From the NCBI GenBank assembly GCA_049792875.1, contig JBARBI010000016.1, positions 1-43,060 on the forward strand: DNA of 43,060 nt. Reading direction: 5' to 3'. The position numbers and the translations under genes are program-made. Source of the DNA: Sulfotelmatobacter sp049792875 (lineage in GTDB: Bacteria; Acidobacteriota; Terriglobia; Terriglobales; Acidobacteriaceae). Position 1 is the first letter of the stretch; the number at the start of each line of letters is the position of its first letter. This document shows positions 1 through 8,880 of this stretch, piece after piece. The notes beneath the pieces were generated by a model. That model was not told the origin of the DNA and searched no databases. It saw only the letters and a list, made by a program, of their open reading frames with translations.

Positions 1-2753
1 ACACCACGCTCGTGCGTCTCCCTTTCGGCACCATGCAGTTGACTCAGGAGCAAATCGGATTTCTTACGGACCCCAACGTTCTCGCGCTGGAGGGGGCGAG
101 TCCTGCCTTCGCGGCAGGCGTTGGTCAGTACGCGGTTCTGGCGGGCGCGTCCTCCGGAATGGCAGTGAATGGCTCATGGCCTGTGGGTCTGACCGGTGGC
201 TTCCCCGGAATCGGGGGTTTTCCGACCACTTGCAACACTCCGGGAAGCTGCTTCGTTCCAAAGTCCTACCAGACCCTAGCCTCGCAGATGGGCAACTTCC
301 CCGTCTTTGAGGGAACCAGTATTTACTCGCTCCGCCTCGACCACAACATCGGCGCCAACCATCGCCTGACCTTGCGCGCCAATGTCAGCCCCAGCACCGT
401 CACCGGCATCGAAGTCAGCGGCCAGGACCAGCCTTTCGGCCAAAACGCTTACTCGCGCACTTCGCAGCAGACTTACCGCGACGTGGCCGGAGTGGCCCAG
501 GACACCTGGACGATTGGCAACAACAAGGTGAACGAGTTCCGCTTCCAGTACGCCCGCCGCGGGTTGTCGTACTTCTACAACACGGCAATTCCAGGAGGCT
601 CCGACCCGGCTGTAAACATCCCCGGCTTTGCCTATTTCGGCCGCGAGCCCTATTCCTACATCCAGCGCGTGGAACAGCGCTACCAATTCACCGACAACTT
701 CTCCTGGACCGTCGGCCGTCACAATATGAAGTTGGGCGGGGACTTCAACTACCTCCCGCTCACCGCGACATTCACCGTGAATTACGGAGGAGTGTACGAC
801 TTCGGCGCGTTCAGTTCCGCGGCCCTGGGCTTTCTCTCCCCGATTCCCAACACACCCTTCCCCGACCTCTCGCCGGTGCAATCCTACGGCGCGGGATTAC
901 CCGGAGATTTCATCCAGGGCATCGGCAGTCCCAGCGACTCGTTCAAGAACATTCCCATCGGAGCATTCTGGCAGGACTCGTGGCGAGTCACTCCAACCGT
1001 CACTCTGAACTATGGCTTGCGTTATGACGTGGAGATTCCCCCCAAGTTCGCACCACCCCAGGGGCTCGCACTTTCCGCCTACAACCTGCTGGGACTGCAG
1101 AAAGGGATCCAGACCGACTGGAACAATATTCAGCCGCGTATCGGCGCGGCATGGGATCCTGCGGGCAACGGCAAGACGGTTGTCCGCGCCTCCTATGGAA
1201 TGTTTTACGATCACCCCTTGCTTGGGTTGTACTTCCTCGGAGATGCTTCCGACGGCTCTTCCAGCGGCCAGCTCGCGTTCGCCGGTACGGGCTTCTGCAA
1301 GGGCGCTGGAAACCCGGGAAATCTGAACGCGTTTCCCATCTTCCAGGGTCTGCAGGGCCTGCCACAATGTGCGCCGTCGCCGCTTCCGCAAGCGAATGCG
1401 AACCTTGGCTATCTGCCCAACCAGCAGCAGTTTCAGTCTCTAAACTTCCCTCAATCTGTCTTTCTCAACCAGAACTATCTGAACCCGTCCACCTTCCTGC
1501 CGCTTGGCTTCCAGCCCTTCGGTTATCCGCAATCCAAGAATTTTGTCTATGCGTACTCGCAGCAGGCGAACATCACCGTAGAACGCGATCTCGGCGGCGG
1601 CTTCGCTCTCAGTCTGGCCTATAACTTCAATGGAGGCCGCCACCTGAACCGGCCCATCAACGCCAACACAATTCGTGGCGACTTAATGGTGGCCAACTTC
1701 AACGCAGCGCTGGCGGCGGGGCAAACTCCGGCCAGTCCTTTCACTGTGAACGGGTGCGGTAAAACCCCAGCCGGTGTGCCTTATGTGGATTCATCCCTGA
1801 TGAATTTCTTTCGTCCCGGCGGCCTGAATCCGTCCATCGCTGGTTTGTATCTGAGCCCCGCAGTCCCGGGAGGGGCTGGTTGCGTGGCCCTCGCACAACA
1901 ACTCGAGAGCAACCTCGCCAGCCAGGGTTTCAACGCCACCTGCACTCCCGGCACCACTGGGACCTTCACGGGATGCGTCCCCTTCGGCGACATGGATGCC
2001 AACTACTCCAACGGGAGTTCGATCTATCACGGCTTCACCACCAACCTGCGCAAGCGCTTTACAAAGCACTACGAGTTCCTCGCTTCGTACACGTGGTCGC
2101 ATGCCATTGACGACTCCACCGATCTGCAGTCCACGCTCACGCCCCAGGACAGCTACTACCCCGGACTGGATCGCTCCACCTCGCTATTCGACCAGCGCAA
2201 CCGCTTCGTGTTCAGCGGCGTGTTTCAAACTGGAACGCTGAGCGGCCACGGCTTCGTCAGCAAGGTTTTCAGTGACTGGACGTTCGCTCCACTGGTCGAC
2301 GTCGCTTCCGGACGTCCCTTCAACATCATCACCGGCAACGGGGACAATCTCCAGCTGTCCTCCCTCACTGGCCGGCCGAACACTGCGGCCAACGCCGCCT
2401 GCGGCCCGACTTATCAGTCCAAGTACTCTCCCACGGGCTTGCTGCAGGAGCCATGCATCCTCGGCTTCGTCCTGACTGCGACCAACCCGACTCTGCTGCA
2501 ACTCGACGGCACCCTCGGCCGCAACACGGGAGCCGCTCCCTGGACGGTCTTTAACGATATGCGCGTTGCCAAGCACATAAACTTCAATGAGCGCTTCAGC
2601 ATGGACCTGATCGTGGATATGTTTAACCTCGTCAACCGGTTCAATGTGGCCGCGGTCAGCCCGCTCTGCAGCAGCACATCCTGCAACGCGGGCCAGCCCA
2701 CTGCCGCATACGATCCGCGCCAGTTCCAGTTAGCGATGAAGTTGAACTGGTAG
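1..2753 (+). CDS. TonB-dependent receptor, Oar-like (5' end outside window)
   Basis: C-terminal ~915 residues of a large outer-membrane beta-barrel receptor. The frame is open to the left edge, so the signal peptide, the N-terminal carboxypeptidase-regulatory-like domain and probably the start of the plug lie outside. The visible part has the alternating aromatic/polar pattern of barrel strands, including segments such as QTYRDVAGVAQDTWTIG and the strand pair FSWTVGRHNMKLGGDFNY. It ends in FQLAMKLNW, a typical final strand with a terminal aromatic residue. A second member of the family lies at 15887-19243 on the other strand. Acidobacteria carry many such receptors, usually assigned to uptake of large or complexed substrates; the substrate here cannot be inferred. 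An inverted repeat follows the stop codon. Confidence 0.9.
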   Translation, partial: TTLVRLPFGTMQLTQEQIGFLTDPNVLALEGASPAFAAGVGQYAVLAGASSGMAVNGSWPVGLTGGFPGIGGFPTTCNTPGSCFVPKSYQTLASQMGNFPVFEGTSIYSLRLDHNIGANHRLTLRANVSPSTVTGIEVSGQDQPFGQNAYSRTSQQTYRDVAGVAQDTWTIGNNKVNEFRFQYARRGLSYFYNTAIPGGSDPAVNIPGFAYFGREPYSYIQRVEQRYQFTDNFSWTVGRHNMKLGGDFNYLPLTATFTVNYGGVYDFGAFSSAALGFLSPIPNTPFPDLSPVQSYGAGLPGDFIQGIGSPSDSFKNIPIGAFWQDSWRVTPTVTLNYGLRYDVEIPPKFAPPQGLALSAYNLLGLQKGIQTDWNNIQPRIGAAWDPAGNGKTVVRASYGMFYDHPLLGLYFLGDASDGSSSGQLAFAGTGFCKGAGNPGNLNAFPIFQGLQGLPQCAPSPLPQANANLGYLPNQQQFQSLNFPQSVFLNQNYLNPSTFLPLGFQPFGYPQSKNFVYAYSQQANITVERDLGGGFALSLAYNFNGGRHLNRPINANTIRGDLMVANFNAALAAGQTPASPFTVNGCGKTPAGVPYVDSSLMNFFRPGGLNPSIAGLYLSPAVPGGAGCVALAQQLESNLASQGFNATCTPGTTGTFTGCVPFGDMDANYSNGSSIYHGFTTNLRKRFTKHYEFLASYTWSHAIDDSTDLQSTLTPQDSYYPGLDRSTSLFDQRNRFVFSGVFQTGTLSGHGFVSKVFSDWTFAPLVDVASGRPFNIITGNGDNLQLSSLTGRPNTAANAACGPTYQSKYSPTGLLQEPCILGFVLTATNPTLLQLDGTLGRNTGAAPWTVFNDMRVAKHINFNERFSMDLIVDMFNLVNRFNVAAVSPLCSSTSCNAGQPTAAYDPRQFQLAMKLNW

Positions 2754-2781
2754 AGGCGCAATCTACCTCTTCTCATTCTGA

Positions 2782-2802
2782 GGCGGGCGCACTGCGCCCG
2801 CC
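2782..2802. repeat. GC-rich perfect hairpin after the receptor gene
   Basis: Arms GGCGGGCGC and GCGCCCGCC (9 bp, perfect) around a 3-nt loop, 29 nt after the stop codon. There is no T-tract, so it may be an mRNA 3' stabiliser or a REP-like palindrome rather than an intrinsic terminator. Confidence 0.5.
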
Positions 2803-2847
2803 GCAGCACCTACTTTGCAGCCTCGCCCGCGCAACGTCTGCTGCCCT

Positions 2848-2874
2848 GTCCGAGGTCCGCGGTCCGAGGTCCGG
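2848..2874. repeat. 7-bp tandem repeat (GTCCGAG/GTCCGCG type)
   Basis: Four consecutive copies of a 7-mer of form GTCCGNG. Its complement, CGGACCT, recurs in tandem at 10062-10096 and once near 33655, so it is a dispersed family in this genome. Confidence 0.55.
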
Positions 2875-2947
2875 TTCTGGGCCTGCCCACCGGTGTTACA
2901 CTTTTCGTTCACCCATTCTTGGCGCTAGCCCCGGAGTTCATCCCGCA

Positions 2948-3607
2948 ATGTCTGAGACTCAAATGCCCACCGCGCGCACCCGCGTGGTCCGCGAAGCCGA
3001 TCGCGGCGTTTACGATCGCGAGGATATGTACTGCATCCTCGATGAAGGATTCCTCTGCCACGCAGGTTTCGTGGTCGACGGCCAGCCCTTCGTGATCCCG
3101 ACCTCCTACGGACGCAAAGATGCCAGCCTCTACATTCACGGCTCCGCGGCAAGCCGCATGCTGCGCCAGTTGAAAGGCGGCGTGCCCGTCTGCATCACCG
3201 TCACTTTGCTGGATGGACTAGTGTTGGCGCGCTCGGTGTTCAATCACTCCATGAACTATCGTTCCGTCGTGATTCTCGGGAAGGCAACGCTGGTGGACGA
3301 TCCGGAAGAAAAGCTTTCGGCCCTGCGCATCCTGTCGGAACACATCCTGCCCGGCCGTTGGAATGACTCGCGCCAACCCAACGAGCGCGAACTCAAAGCG
3401 ACGTCGGTGCTGCGCGTGCCCATCGAGGAATTCTCCGCGAAAGTCCGCATCGGCCCGCCCATCGATGACGAGGAAGACTACGCGTTCCCCACCTGGGCTG
3501 GAGTAGTTCCGCTGGAGATGGCGGCGGGCAAACCGATCGATGATGCGAGGCTACTGCTGGGACGAGCAGTACCAGAGTACGTCCGCAACTACACTCGCAA
3601 GCGCTGA
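2948..3607 (+). CDS. Pyridoxamine 5'-phosphate oxidase-fold flavin-binding protein
   Basis: A 219-residue protein resembling the Pyridox_ox_2 type of split-barrel flavin-binding proteins. Early residues carry the family pattern of an invariant Arg plus an FLCHAGFVVDGQPFVIPTSY strand pair that frames the FMN site. HGSAASRMLRQL then resembles the loop contacting the phosphate, and SVFNHSMNYRSVVILGKA is the typical central segment. These proteins bind FMN, but few have a known substrate, so no reaction is assigned. The ATG start is preceded by GGAG at a somewhat long distance. The gene converges on the quinone oxidoreductase at 3689, with a palindrome between them. Cytosolic: no signal peptide or membrane helix is visible. 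Confidence 0.85.
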   Translation: MSETQMPTARTRVVREADRGVYDREDMYCILDEGFLCHAGFVVDGQPFVIPTSYGRKDASLYIHGSAASRMLRQLKGGVPVCITVTLLDGLVLARSVFNHSMNYRSVVILGKATLVDDPEEKLSALRILSEHILPGRWNDSRQPNERELKATSVLRVPIEEFSAKVRIGPPIDDEEDYAFPTWAGVVPLEMAAGKPIDDARLLLGRAVPEYVRNYTRKR

Positions 3608-3629
3608 AACGCCCCATAGCATAACGGCC

Positions 3630-3665
3630 CATGTGGGGACAGCCGCCCTCGGCTGTCCCCACATG
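3630..3665. repeat. Perfect 16-bp-arm palindrome between convergent genes
   Basis: Arms CATGTGGGGACAGCCG and CGGCTGTCCCCACATG are perfect complements around a 4-nt loop. This is the most complete copy of a family found again at 36598-36619, 39701-39719 and, degenerate, near 39355. It sits exactly between two convergent stop codons, where it could stop transcription from both sides, although neither flank has a T-tract. Confidence 0.8.
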
Positions 3666-3688
3666 CTTTGTCGCAACATCGGCGGACC

Positions 3689-4657
3689 TTACGGAATCAG
3701 CAGCAGTTTGCCCGCCACCTTCCGCGCTTCCATGTCGCGGTGCGCCTGGGGCGCGTCCGCCAGCGGATACGTCTTCGCGATCCGCAGCTTGAGTTTGCCT
3801 TCCGCAATCATCCCGAAGAGCGCGCCCGTCCGCGCCAGGAGTTCCTCGCGCGTGGCGGTGAAATGCGCCAGCGTGGTGCGCGCCATGTAGAGCGACCCTT
3901 TATCCGACAACTTCGCCGGATCGACTGGCGGCACGGGCCCGCTCGACATGCCGTAGAGCACGAGCATCCCGCGCGGTCGCATGACGTTTAGATTTTTTTC
4001 GAACGTTGCTTTGCCTACGCCGTCGTACACCACGTCGACGCCCTTGCCGCCCGTCAGCCGTTTCACCTCAGCTTCAAAATCCTGGTGAGTGAAGACGATC
4101 ACTTCATCCGCACCCGCCTCGCGCGCCAGCTTGGCCTTCTCCTGGTTCGAAGCTGTGCCAATGACCCGCGCCCCGATTATGCGGGCCATCTGCACCAAAA
4201 GCAGTCCGACGCCGCCCGCGGCAGCGTGTACCAGCGCCGTCTCTCCCGCCTTCAGCTTGTGTGCATCGTTCGCCAGGTAGTGGGCGGTCAACCCCTGCAT
4301 CATGGCTGCGGCAGCCTGCTGATCGGTCAGAGCAGCGGGCACCGGCACCAGGCTTTCGGCGGTGGCCGCAACGTACTCGGCGTACGAGCCCAAGGCGCCG
4401 CTCCACGCTACCCGGTCGCCGACCTTCACGGTTTTCGCCTGCGAGCCAACCGCCGACACCACCCCCGCGCCTTCCTGTCCAGGGATGAACGGCAGCGGCG
4501 TCCGCAGACTGCCATCGCGGAAGTGGCCATCAATCGAGTTCACTCCGGCCACCGAAACCTTCACGACGGCCTCGGTCGGTTTCGTCTCGGGGACGGGAAA
4601 CTCGGCCTGCTCCATCACCTCCGGCCCCCCGGTGTGCTGCACGCGAATTGCTTTCAT
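3689..4657 (-). CDS. NADPH:quinone oxidoreductase, zinc-independent MDR family (copy 1)
   Basis: A 322-residue medium-chain dehydrogenase/reductase of the quinone oxidoreductase type. It opens with MKAIRVQHTGGPEVME, has the conserved PGQEGAGVV segment near residues 59-67, and a Rossmann NADPH site around VHAAAGGVGLLLVQMA near residues 145-160. No structural-zinc Cys cluster is present, as expected for QOR. It would reduce quinones or enones with NADPH in the cytosol. AGGGA lies upstream of the ATG. The next gene upstream (4820-5788) is a same-length paralog in the same orientation. In this copy the usual GVNFIDVYNR motif reads GVNSIDGHFR, so the substrate pocket probably differs. Confidence 0.92.
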   Translation of the reverse strand: MKAIRVQHTGGPEVMEQAEFPVPETKPTEAVVKVSVAGVNSIDGHFRDGSLRTPLPFIPGQEGAGVVSAVGSQAKTVKVGDRVAWSGALGSYAEYVAATAESLVPVPAALTDQQAAAAMMQGLTAHYLANDAHKLKAGETALVHAAAGGVGLLLVQMARIIGARVIGTASNQEKAKLAREAGADEVIVFTHQDFEAEVKRLTGGKGVDVVYDGVGKATFEKNLNVMRPRGMLVLYGMSSGPVPPVDPAKLSDKGSLYMARTTLAHFTATREELLARTGALFGMIAEGKLKLRIAKTYPLADAPQAHRDMEARKVAGKLLLIP

Positions 4658-4679
4658 GATTGATTCCCTAAAATCGCCC

Positions 4680-4790
4680 TGTCATCCCGAGCCTCGCGTT
4701 CTGGGCGGGCCCAGAGACCTATGGACTCGTCGGCCACTCAACCACGAGCAGCGAAATACGCAGGTCCTTCGCTTCGCTCCGGATGACAAG
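4680..4790. repeat. Dispersed repeat bounded by inverted TGTCATCC
   Basis: Begins TGTCATCC and ends with its complement GGATGACA. The right part (4762-4790) matches 28 of 29 bases of elements at 22370-22398 and 40235-40263. It fills the gap between the two quinone oxidoreductase genes. Confidence 0.7.
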
Positions 4791-4819
4791 CCGGTTGAAT
4801 GGGAAGGTTGATTGCCCAC

Positions 4820-5788
4820 CTACGGGATCAGAAGCAGTTTCCCCGTCGTCTTTCGTCCTTCCAGGTCGCGGTGCGCGCGCTGCGCCTCCGCCAGCGGATA
4901 GAGATGCTCGATCCGCAACTTGAGTTCGCCGGCGGCCATCATTGCAAAGACCGCGCTGGACCGGGTCACCAGGTCAGCCCGCGTTGCAATGTAACTGGCG
5001 AGCGAAGGCCGTGTCAGAAACAGCGAACCCTTCTGCGTGAGCACGATCGGATCAAACGGAGGCGCCGCCCCACTCGATCCGCCGAACAGAACCATCATGC
5101 CGCGCGGCCGCAAGATATTCAGCCCCTTTTCGAAGGTCGTCTTCCCCACCGAGTCATAGACCACGTCGACGCCTCTCCCGCCCGTCAGCCGTTTCGTTTC
5201 CACCTCAAAGTCAGACTGCGTGTAGAGAATAATTTCGTCCGCACCCGCCTCACGCGCCAGCTTCGCTTTCTCGTCGGTCGAGACAGTTGCGATGATGCGT
5301 GCGCCAATGTGATGCGCCATCTGCACGATCAGCAATCCCACGCCGCCGGCCGCGGCGTGTACCAGCGCCGTCTCGCCGTGTTTTAAGGGATAGGTGTCAT
5401 GCACCAGATAGTGCGCGGTCATCCCTTGCAACATCGATGCCGCAGCCTGCTGGTCGGTGACTCCAGCCGGAATCGGCACCAGTCTGTCCGCGGGCACGGC
5501 CGCATACTCGGCGTACGATCCCAGCAAGGCCGTCCAAGCCACGCGGTCGCCGGGTTTCACCGATTTCACGTCGGCGCCGACAGCCGTCACCATACCCGCC
5601 CCTTCCTGCCCCAACACGAACGGCACCGGAGCTTGGTAGCGCCCTTCTCGGTTGTACACATCAATAAAGTTCACGCCCGCAGCGGTTAGCTTCACCACCG
5701 CCTCATTCGCCTTGGGCTGAGGAACCGGCAACTCCACCAGTTCCATGACTTCGGGCCCACCCGTTTGTTTGACTTGAATGGCTTTCAT
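4820..5788 (-). CDS. NADPH:quinone oxidoreductase, zinc-independent MDR family (copy 2)
   Basis: 322 residues, the same length as its neighbour and alignable end to end without gaps. It keeps the canonical QOR motifs GVNFIDVYNREG, PFVLGQEGAGMV and VHAAAGGVGLLIVQMAHHIG, so it is probably the ancestral-type copy. Expected to be a cytosolic NADPH-dependent one- or two-electron quinone reductase. No good Shine-Dalgarno sequence is visible before the ATG, but the MKAIQVKQTGG start matches family convention. The pair is separated by about 160 bp containing a dispersed repeat, so co-transcription is possible but not assured. Confidence 0.92.
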   Translation of the reverse strand: MKAIQVKQTGGPEVMELVELPVPQPKANEAVVKLTAAGVNFIDVYNREGRYQAPVPFVLGQEGAGMVTAVGADVKSVKPGDRVAWTALLGSYAEYAAVPADRLVPIPAGVTDQQAAASMLQGMTAHYLVHDTYPLKHGETALVHAAAGGVGLLIVQMAHHIGARIIATVSTDEKAKLAREAGADEIILYTQSDFEVETKRLTGGRGVDVVYDSVGKTTFEKGLNILRPRGMMVLFGGSSGAAPPFDPIVLTQKGSLFLTRPSLASYIATRADLVTRSSAVFAMMAAGELKLRIEHLYPLAEAQRAHRDLEGRKTTGKLLLIP

Positions 5789-5910
5789 AGAAGTTACGGA
5801 TTCCCAATCCCGCCCGACGATTCGGTCGAACAGGTGATTTTACATGCCCGGATGCTTACAACGTCACCGGACAATTCTGCAGAGAGTCAGGCTAGGCCTA
5901 CTGACGCCGG

Positions 5911-7224
5911 TCATTGTTCGAGCCGCGACCTCGGCGAAGCAGTCCGCGGATGGCGGATTCTCAGACTCAAAATCAGGGCTGCAGCCACAAAGTAGACCAG
6001 CGCGATGAAGCCGAAACTGGCCGTAAGCGAGCCGGTGCGATCATTGAGAAAGCCGATGGCGTAATTTCCGGCGAATCCTCCGAACTGTCCGATCGAATTG
6101 ATCAATCCGAATGTCGCGGCGGCCGCCGATTCACTCAGCAGCATCGTGGGTATCGCCCAGAACGTGGGGTAATAGGCATACAAGAAGCCGCTCCCCACCA
6201 GCAGCAACGAAATCGCCAGAAAAACATCGTGGCGCGCGAAGATCAACAGGCCGAACATCAATCCCGCGCTGGCAAGCGGAATCGCGGTGTGCCAGTGGCG
6301 CTCGGCCGTCTTGTCCGAGTGCCAACCGTTGATCAGCATCCCGGCGATGCCGATCAGAGCCGGAATCAGCAGCAGGGAAGTCACGGCCTGGTTAGAGAAT
6401 CCCGTAATGCGCTTCACAAATGTTGGAATCCAATAGACCGTTCCCAAAGCTCCCGTGAGCGCCAGGAACCAGGCGACCATCAACCGGAGGATTCGCCGGT
6501 CGCAGAAGGCCTCGGTAATGGTGTAGTCCTGAACCTTCTTCTTCGCCTGCAACTCGGCGTGCAACTCCTGGACCAGCCAGTCTCGTTCGTCCCGAGGAAG
6601 CCAGCCCGCCTGCGCGGGCCAGTCCGTCAAATAAAAGACGGTGACTATTCCCAAAACAATGGCGGGAATTCCCTCCAGGATGAAAAGCCAGCGCCATCCC
6701 GCCAGCCACCCCCAATGAACTCCGAGCAGCCAACCGGCGATCGGCGAACCAATCAGGGAAGCCGCGGGAACGGCTGCATACAGGCAGGCAATGGCGCGGC
6801 TGCGATCGCGCTGGCGGAACCAGTGCGTCAAGTAAACGATCATGCCAGGAAAGAAGCTGGATTCCGCCACTCCAAGGAAGAAGCGGGCGGCATAGAACTG
6901 TCCGGCACTGCGCACAAAACCGGTCAGAATGGTAATCAGTCCCCACGACACCATGATTCGCGCAATCCATTTTCTTGCGCTCCAGCGCTCGACGATGAGC
7001 GCCCCCGGTATCTCAAACAGAACATAACTCACATAGAACATCGCTACACCCAGACCATAGGACCGGTCGCTGAAGCCAAGGTCGGCGCTCATCCGAAGGT
7101 TGGCAAAGGAAACGTTGACGCGGTCGATGTAGTTGACGATGTAAACAAGAAAGACAAACGGAAGCAGACGGTAAGCGATGCGCCTTCTGGCTCTCTGCCC
7201 CACGTCTCCGGTTTCTGCGTTCAT
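5911..7224 (-). CDS. MFS transporter, anion:cation symporter (ACS) type
   Basis: 437 residues with about 12 hydrophobic helices in two six-helix halves. The first helix (LLPFVFLVYIVNYIDRVNVS) carries the Asp-Arg pair typical of the ACS family (phthalate, glucarate and hexuronate permeases). The helix 2-3 loop has the basic cluster ERWSARKWIARIM, and ARFFLGVAESSFFPGMIVYL matches the family's helix 4-5 region. It would import an organic anion across the inner membrane; the substrate is not predictable. AAGGTGA precedes the ATG. The methyltransferase gene ends 59 bp upstream on the same strand, so the two may be co-transcribed. Confidence 0.88.
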   Translation of the reverse strand: MNAETGDVGQRARRRIAYRLLPFVFLVYIVNYIDRVNVSFANLRMSADLGFSDRSYGLGVAMFYVSYVLFEIPGALIVERWSARKWIARIMVSWGLITILTGFVRSAGQFYAARFFLGVAESSFFPGMIVYLTHWFRQRDRSRAIACLYAAVPAASLIGSPIAGWLLGVHWGWLAGWRWLFILEGIPAIVLGIVTVFYLTDWPAQAGWLPRDERDWLVQELHAELQAKKKVQDYTITEAFCDRRILRLMVAWFLALTGALGTVYWIPTFVKRITGFSNQAVTSLLLIPALIGIAGMLINGWHSDKTAERHWHTAIPLASAGLMFGLLIFARHDVFLAISLLLVGSGFLYAYYPTFWAIPTMLLSESAAAATFGLINSIGQFGGFAGNYAIGFLNDRTGSLTASFGFIALVYFVAAALILSLRIRHPRTASPRSRLEQ

Positions 7225-7283
7225 TCTATGTTCACCTTCGACCCGAGGGGATCAGCAAATCCTTCGCCTCTTCTGCGGGAGCT

Positions 7284-8111
7284 TTAAAGCCGGTTCAACT
7301 TGTTCGCAACATAGACAAAGCGAGACAGGCGACCCTCTCTGGCGAGGCGGGCCGCGACGGCCAGGAACTCCTGCTGGTTGTCATAAGCAGGATCGCCTTC
7401 AATCTCACGCAGCGCAGTGTTCCTCGATGCCCGGGCGGCGCGTCTTCCCTCGGCAACCGTGGCCATGTTCGCCGTTACGTCTTCCCACGCCAGCAACTGC
7501 AGTCCGCATTGCGTAATCACATGCTCGTCGTACCCGGGGGGGACGAACAGACAGAACCCCGCCGAACTGCGGACCGCAATCTCCGCATTGGTCAGCGCTC
7601 CGGTTACGGTGATGGGATCGGTGAACAGCAGCCGTCCACTCGGCTTCAGCAATCGGGCCCACTCCGCGATAACGCATGGGCGGTCGGGGAAATGGTTGAT
7701 GGAATCCATGCAGATCACGGCGTCGAAGTTGGCATCAGAAAATGGCAACCGGCCGGCGGCATCCGCTGCCCGGAATTCGGCGCGCTGGGCCAGGCCGCGC
7801 TCCGCTGCCATGGAACTCGCAGTTTTGACCGCCTGCTCATGCACATCAATCCCGACAACGGAACAGCCCGTGCTGGCTGCGATGCGCAGGGCCGGGCCTC
7901 CTGCTCCACAAGCAACATCGAGCAGCGTCTTCCCCGAAGAAAGGTCGAGCCACTGCAAAAACCGGTCTTGTTCCTTGGAGGTATGCCAGCTATTTTGACC
8001 AATGTCTTCGCCAAAGGCTTCCCGGCGAATCTGGGCGTAGAGCTCCGTCTCGAAATTTCCGTAATTGGCGTTGTAGTGACCGGCGGAAGGAGGCGAGTTG
8101 GATTTCCGCAT
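7284..8111 (-). CDS. Class I SAM-dependent methyltransferase
   Basis: 275 residues with the seven-strand methyltransferase core. Motif I is LLDVACGAGGPALRIA (about residues 63-78), the acidic end of strand 2 is VVGIDVHEQAV, and motif III/IV is FDAVICMDSINHFPD. The N-terminal YAQIRREAFGEDIGQNSW segment resembles the substrate-lid region of small-molecule N- or C-methyltransferases. The acceptor is unknown. Cytosolic. A strong GGAGGT lies just before the ATG. It is followed by the MFS gene after 59 bp, which allows but does not prove a shared role. Confidence 0.87.
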   Translation of the reverse strand: MRKSNSPPSAGHYNANYGNFETELYAQIRREAFGEDIGQNSWHTSKEQDRFLQWLDLSSGKTLLDVACGAGGPALRIAASTGCSVVGIDVHEQAVKTASSMAAERGLAQRAEFRAADAAGRLPFSDANFDAVICMDSINHFPDRPCVIAEWARLLKPSGRLLFTDPITVTGALTNAEIAVRSSAGFCLFVPPGYDEHVITQCGLQLLAWEDVTANMATVAEGRRAARASRNTALREIEGDPAYDNQQEFLAVAARLAREGRLSRFVYVANKLNRL

Positions 8112-8232
8112 CAGGACCTCCGCCCGACTTGCCCGGGGCGGTTCAGTTTATGTGCGGATGGATTATACAGTCCTGAGTGAGCTCGTCAGACCGGCGTACC
8201 GCTGCTTTGAGGAGGGGGTTGGAGGCACTCGT

Positions 8233-8697
8233 TTAGGATCCGCCCCGCGTTTTCGGTGGCGTTTTGGGATCATCCGGCTCCAGACCGGCCGCCGCCATAA
8301 TGGCCCGCCCTAACTCTTCGGCGGGAACCATGAATCCTCCCTCGATTTCGGAGGTGGCGCCACCCGCATCCCCGTCCACGCTGGTTGCCGCCACGAAGCG
8401 ATAGCCCTTTCCGACTACCGTCTGCAGATACTGCGGCTGCGCCGAATCGTCTTCCAGCGCCATTCGAATTTTGCGGATCGCGGTATTGATGCCCTGTTCG
8501 ACATCGACGAAGACATCCTTCCCCCACAATTCGTCCGCAATCTGCTCGCGCGTCACCAGGTGGCTGTGTTTGTCGATCAGAAACATCAGCAGTTGCAGGG
8601 GAAGGCCTTCCAGGCGCACGGGGCGGCCGCTGCGGCATAGCTGAAAGCGGCCAAAGTCCAGTTCGAATTCGGCGAAACGCACTTTCTTCTCGGGCAT
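8233..8697 (-). CDS. Stand-alone OmpR/PhoB-type winged-helix DNA-binding protein
   Basis: About 154 residues from the ATG at 8697, with AAGGGG upstream; a longer TTG-started form from 8754 is less likely. Residues 1-100 form one trans_reg_C winged helix: FAEFELDFGRFQLCRSGRPV, then LEGLPLQLLMFLIDKHSHLV, the recognition region DVEQGINTAIRKIRMALEDD and the wing VVGKGYRFVA. No receiver domain precedes it. In Acidobacteria this domain is usually fused to a membrane helix and TPR or WD40 repeats; here only a short tail with no visible fold follows. It may depend on a partner or act constitutively. It is divergent from the small exported protein at 8878. Confidence 0.85.
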   Translation of the reverse strand: MPEKKVRFAEFELDFGRFQLCRSGRPVRLEGLPLQLLMFLIDKHSHLVTREQIADELWGKDVFVDVEQGINTAIRKIRMALEDDSAQPQYLQTVVGKGYRFVAATSVDGDAGGATSEIEGGFMVPAEELGRAIMAAAGLEPDDPKTPPKTRGGS

Positions 8698-8868
8698 GGA
8701 CGCCACTGCCCCTTCAATAGCAGCAATTTTTGTCCGGCTCGGCGGTCCTGTCAAGCTTTCCGCCGATTCTTCAGATCAATTGATATCGCTTCAGACTGGC
8801 TCCATGGACGTTTTCTCCATTCGGAGGCATGATCGCAATCGCTTCCCCACAAAGGAACAACTCCTTGG

Positions 8869-8880
8869 AGGTGATTTATG
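8869..8880 (+). promoter_or_regulatory. Near-perfect ribosome binding site
   Basis: TTGGAGGTGATTT precedes the ATG at 8878. GGAGGTGAT matches nearly the whole anti-Shine-Dalgarno tail of 16S rRNA, which predicts high translation of the exported protein. Confidence 0.7.

Noticed and set aside
3630..3665. Calling the perfect palindrome an intrinsic terminator
   Set aside because: No T-tract on either strand, and the same sequence occurs inside coding regions.
5914..7287. 457-codon open frame on the plus strand
   Set aside because: Antisense to the MFS transporter; Arg/Gln-rich translation with no domain.
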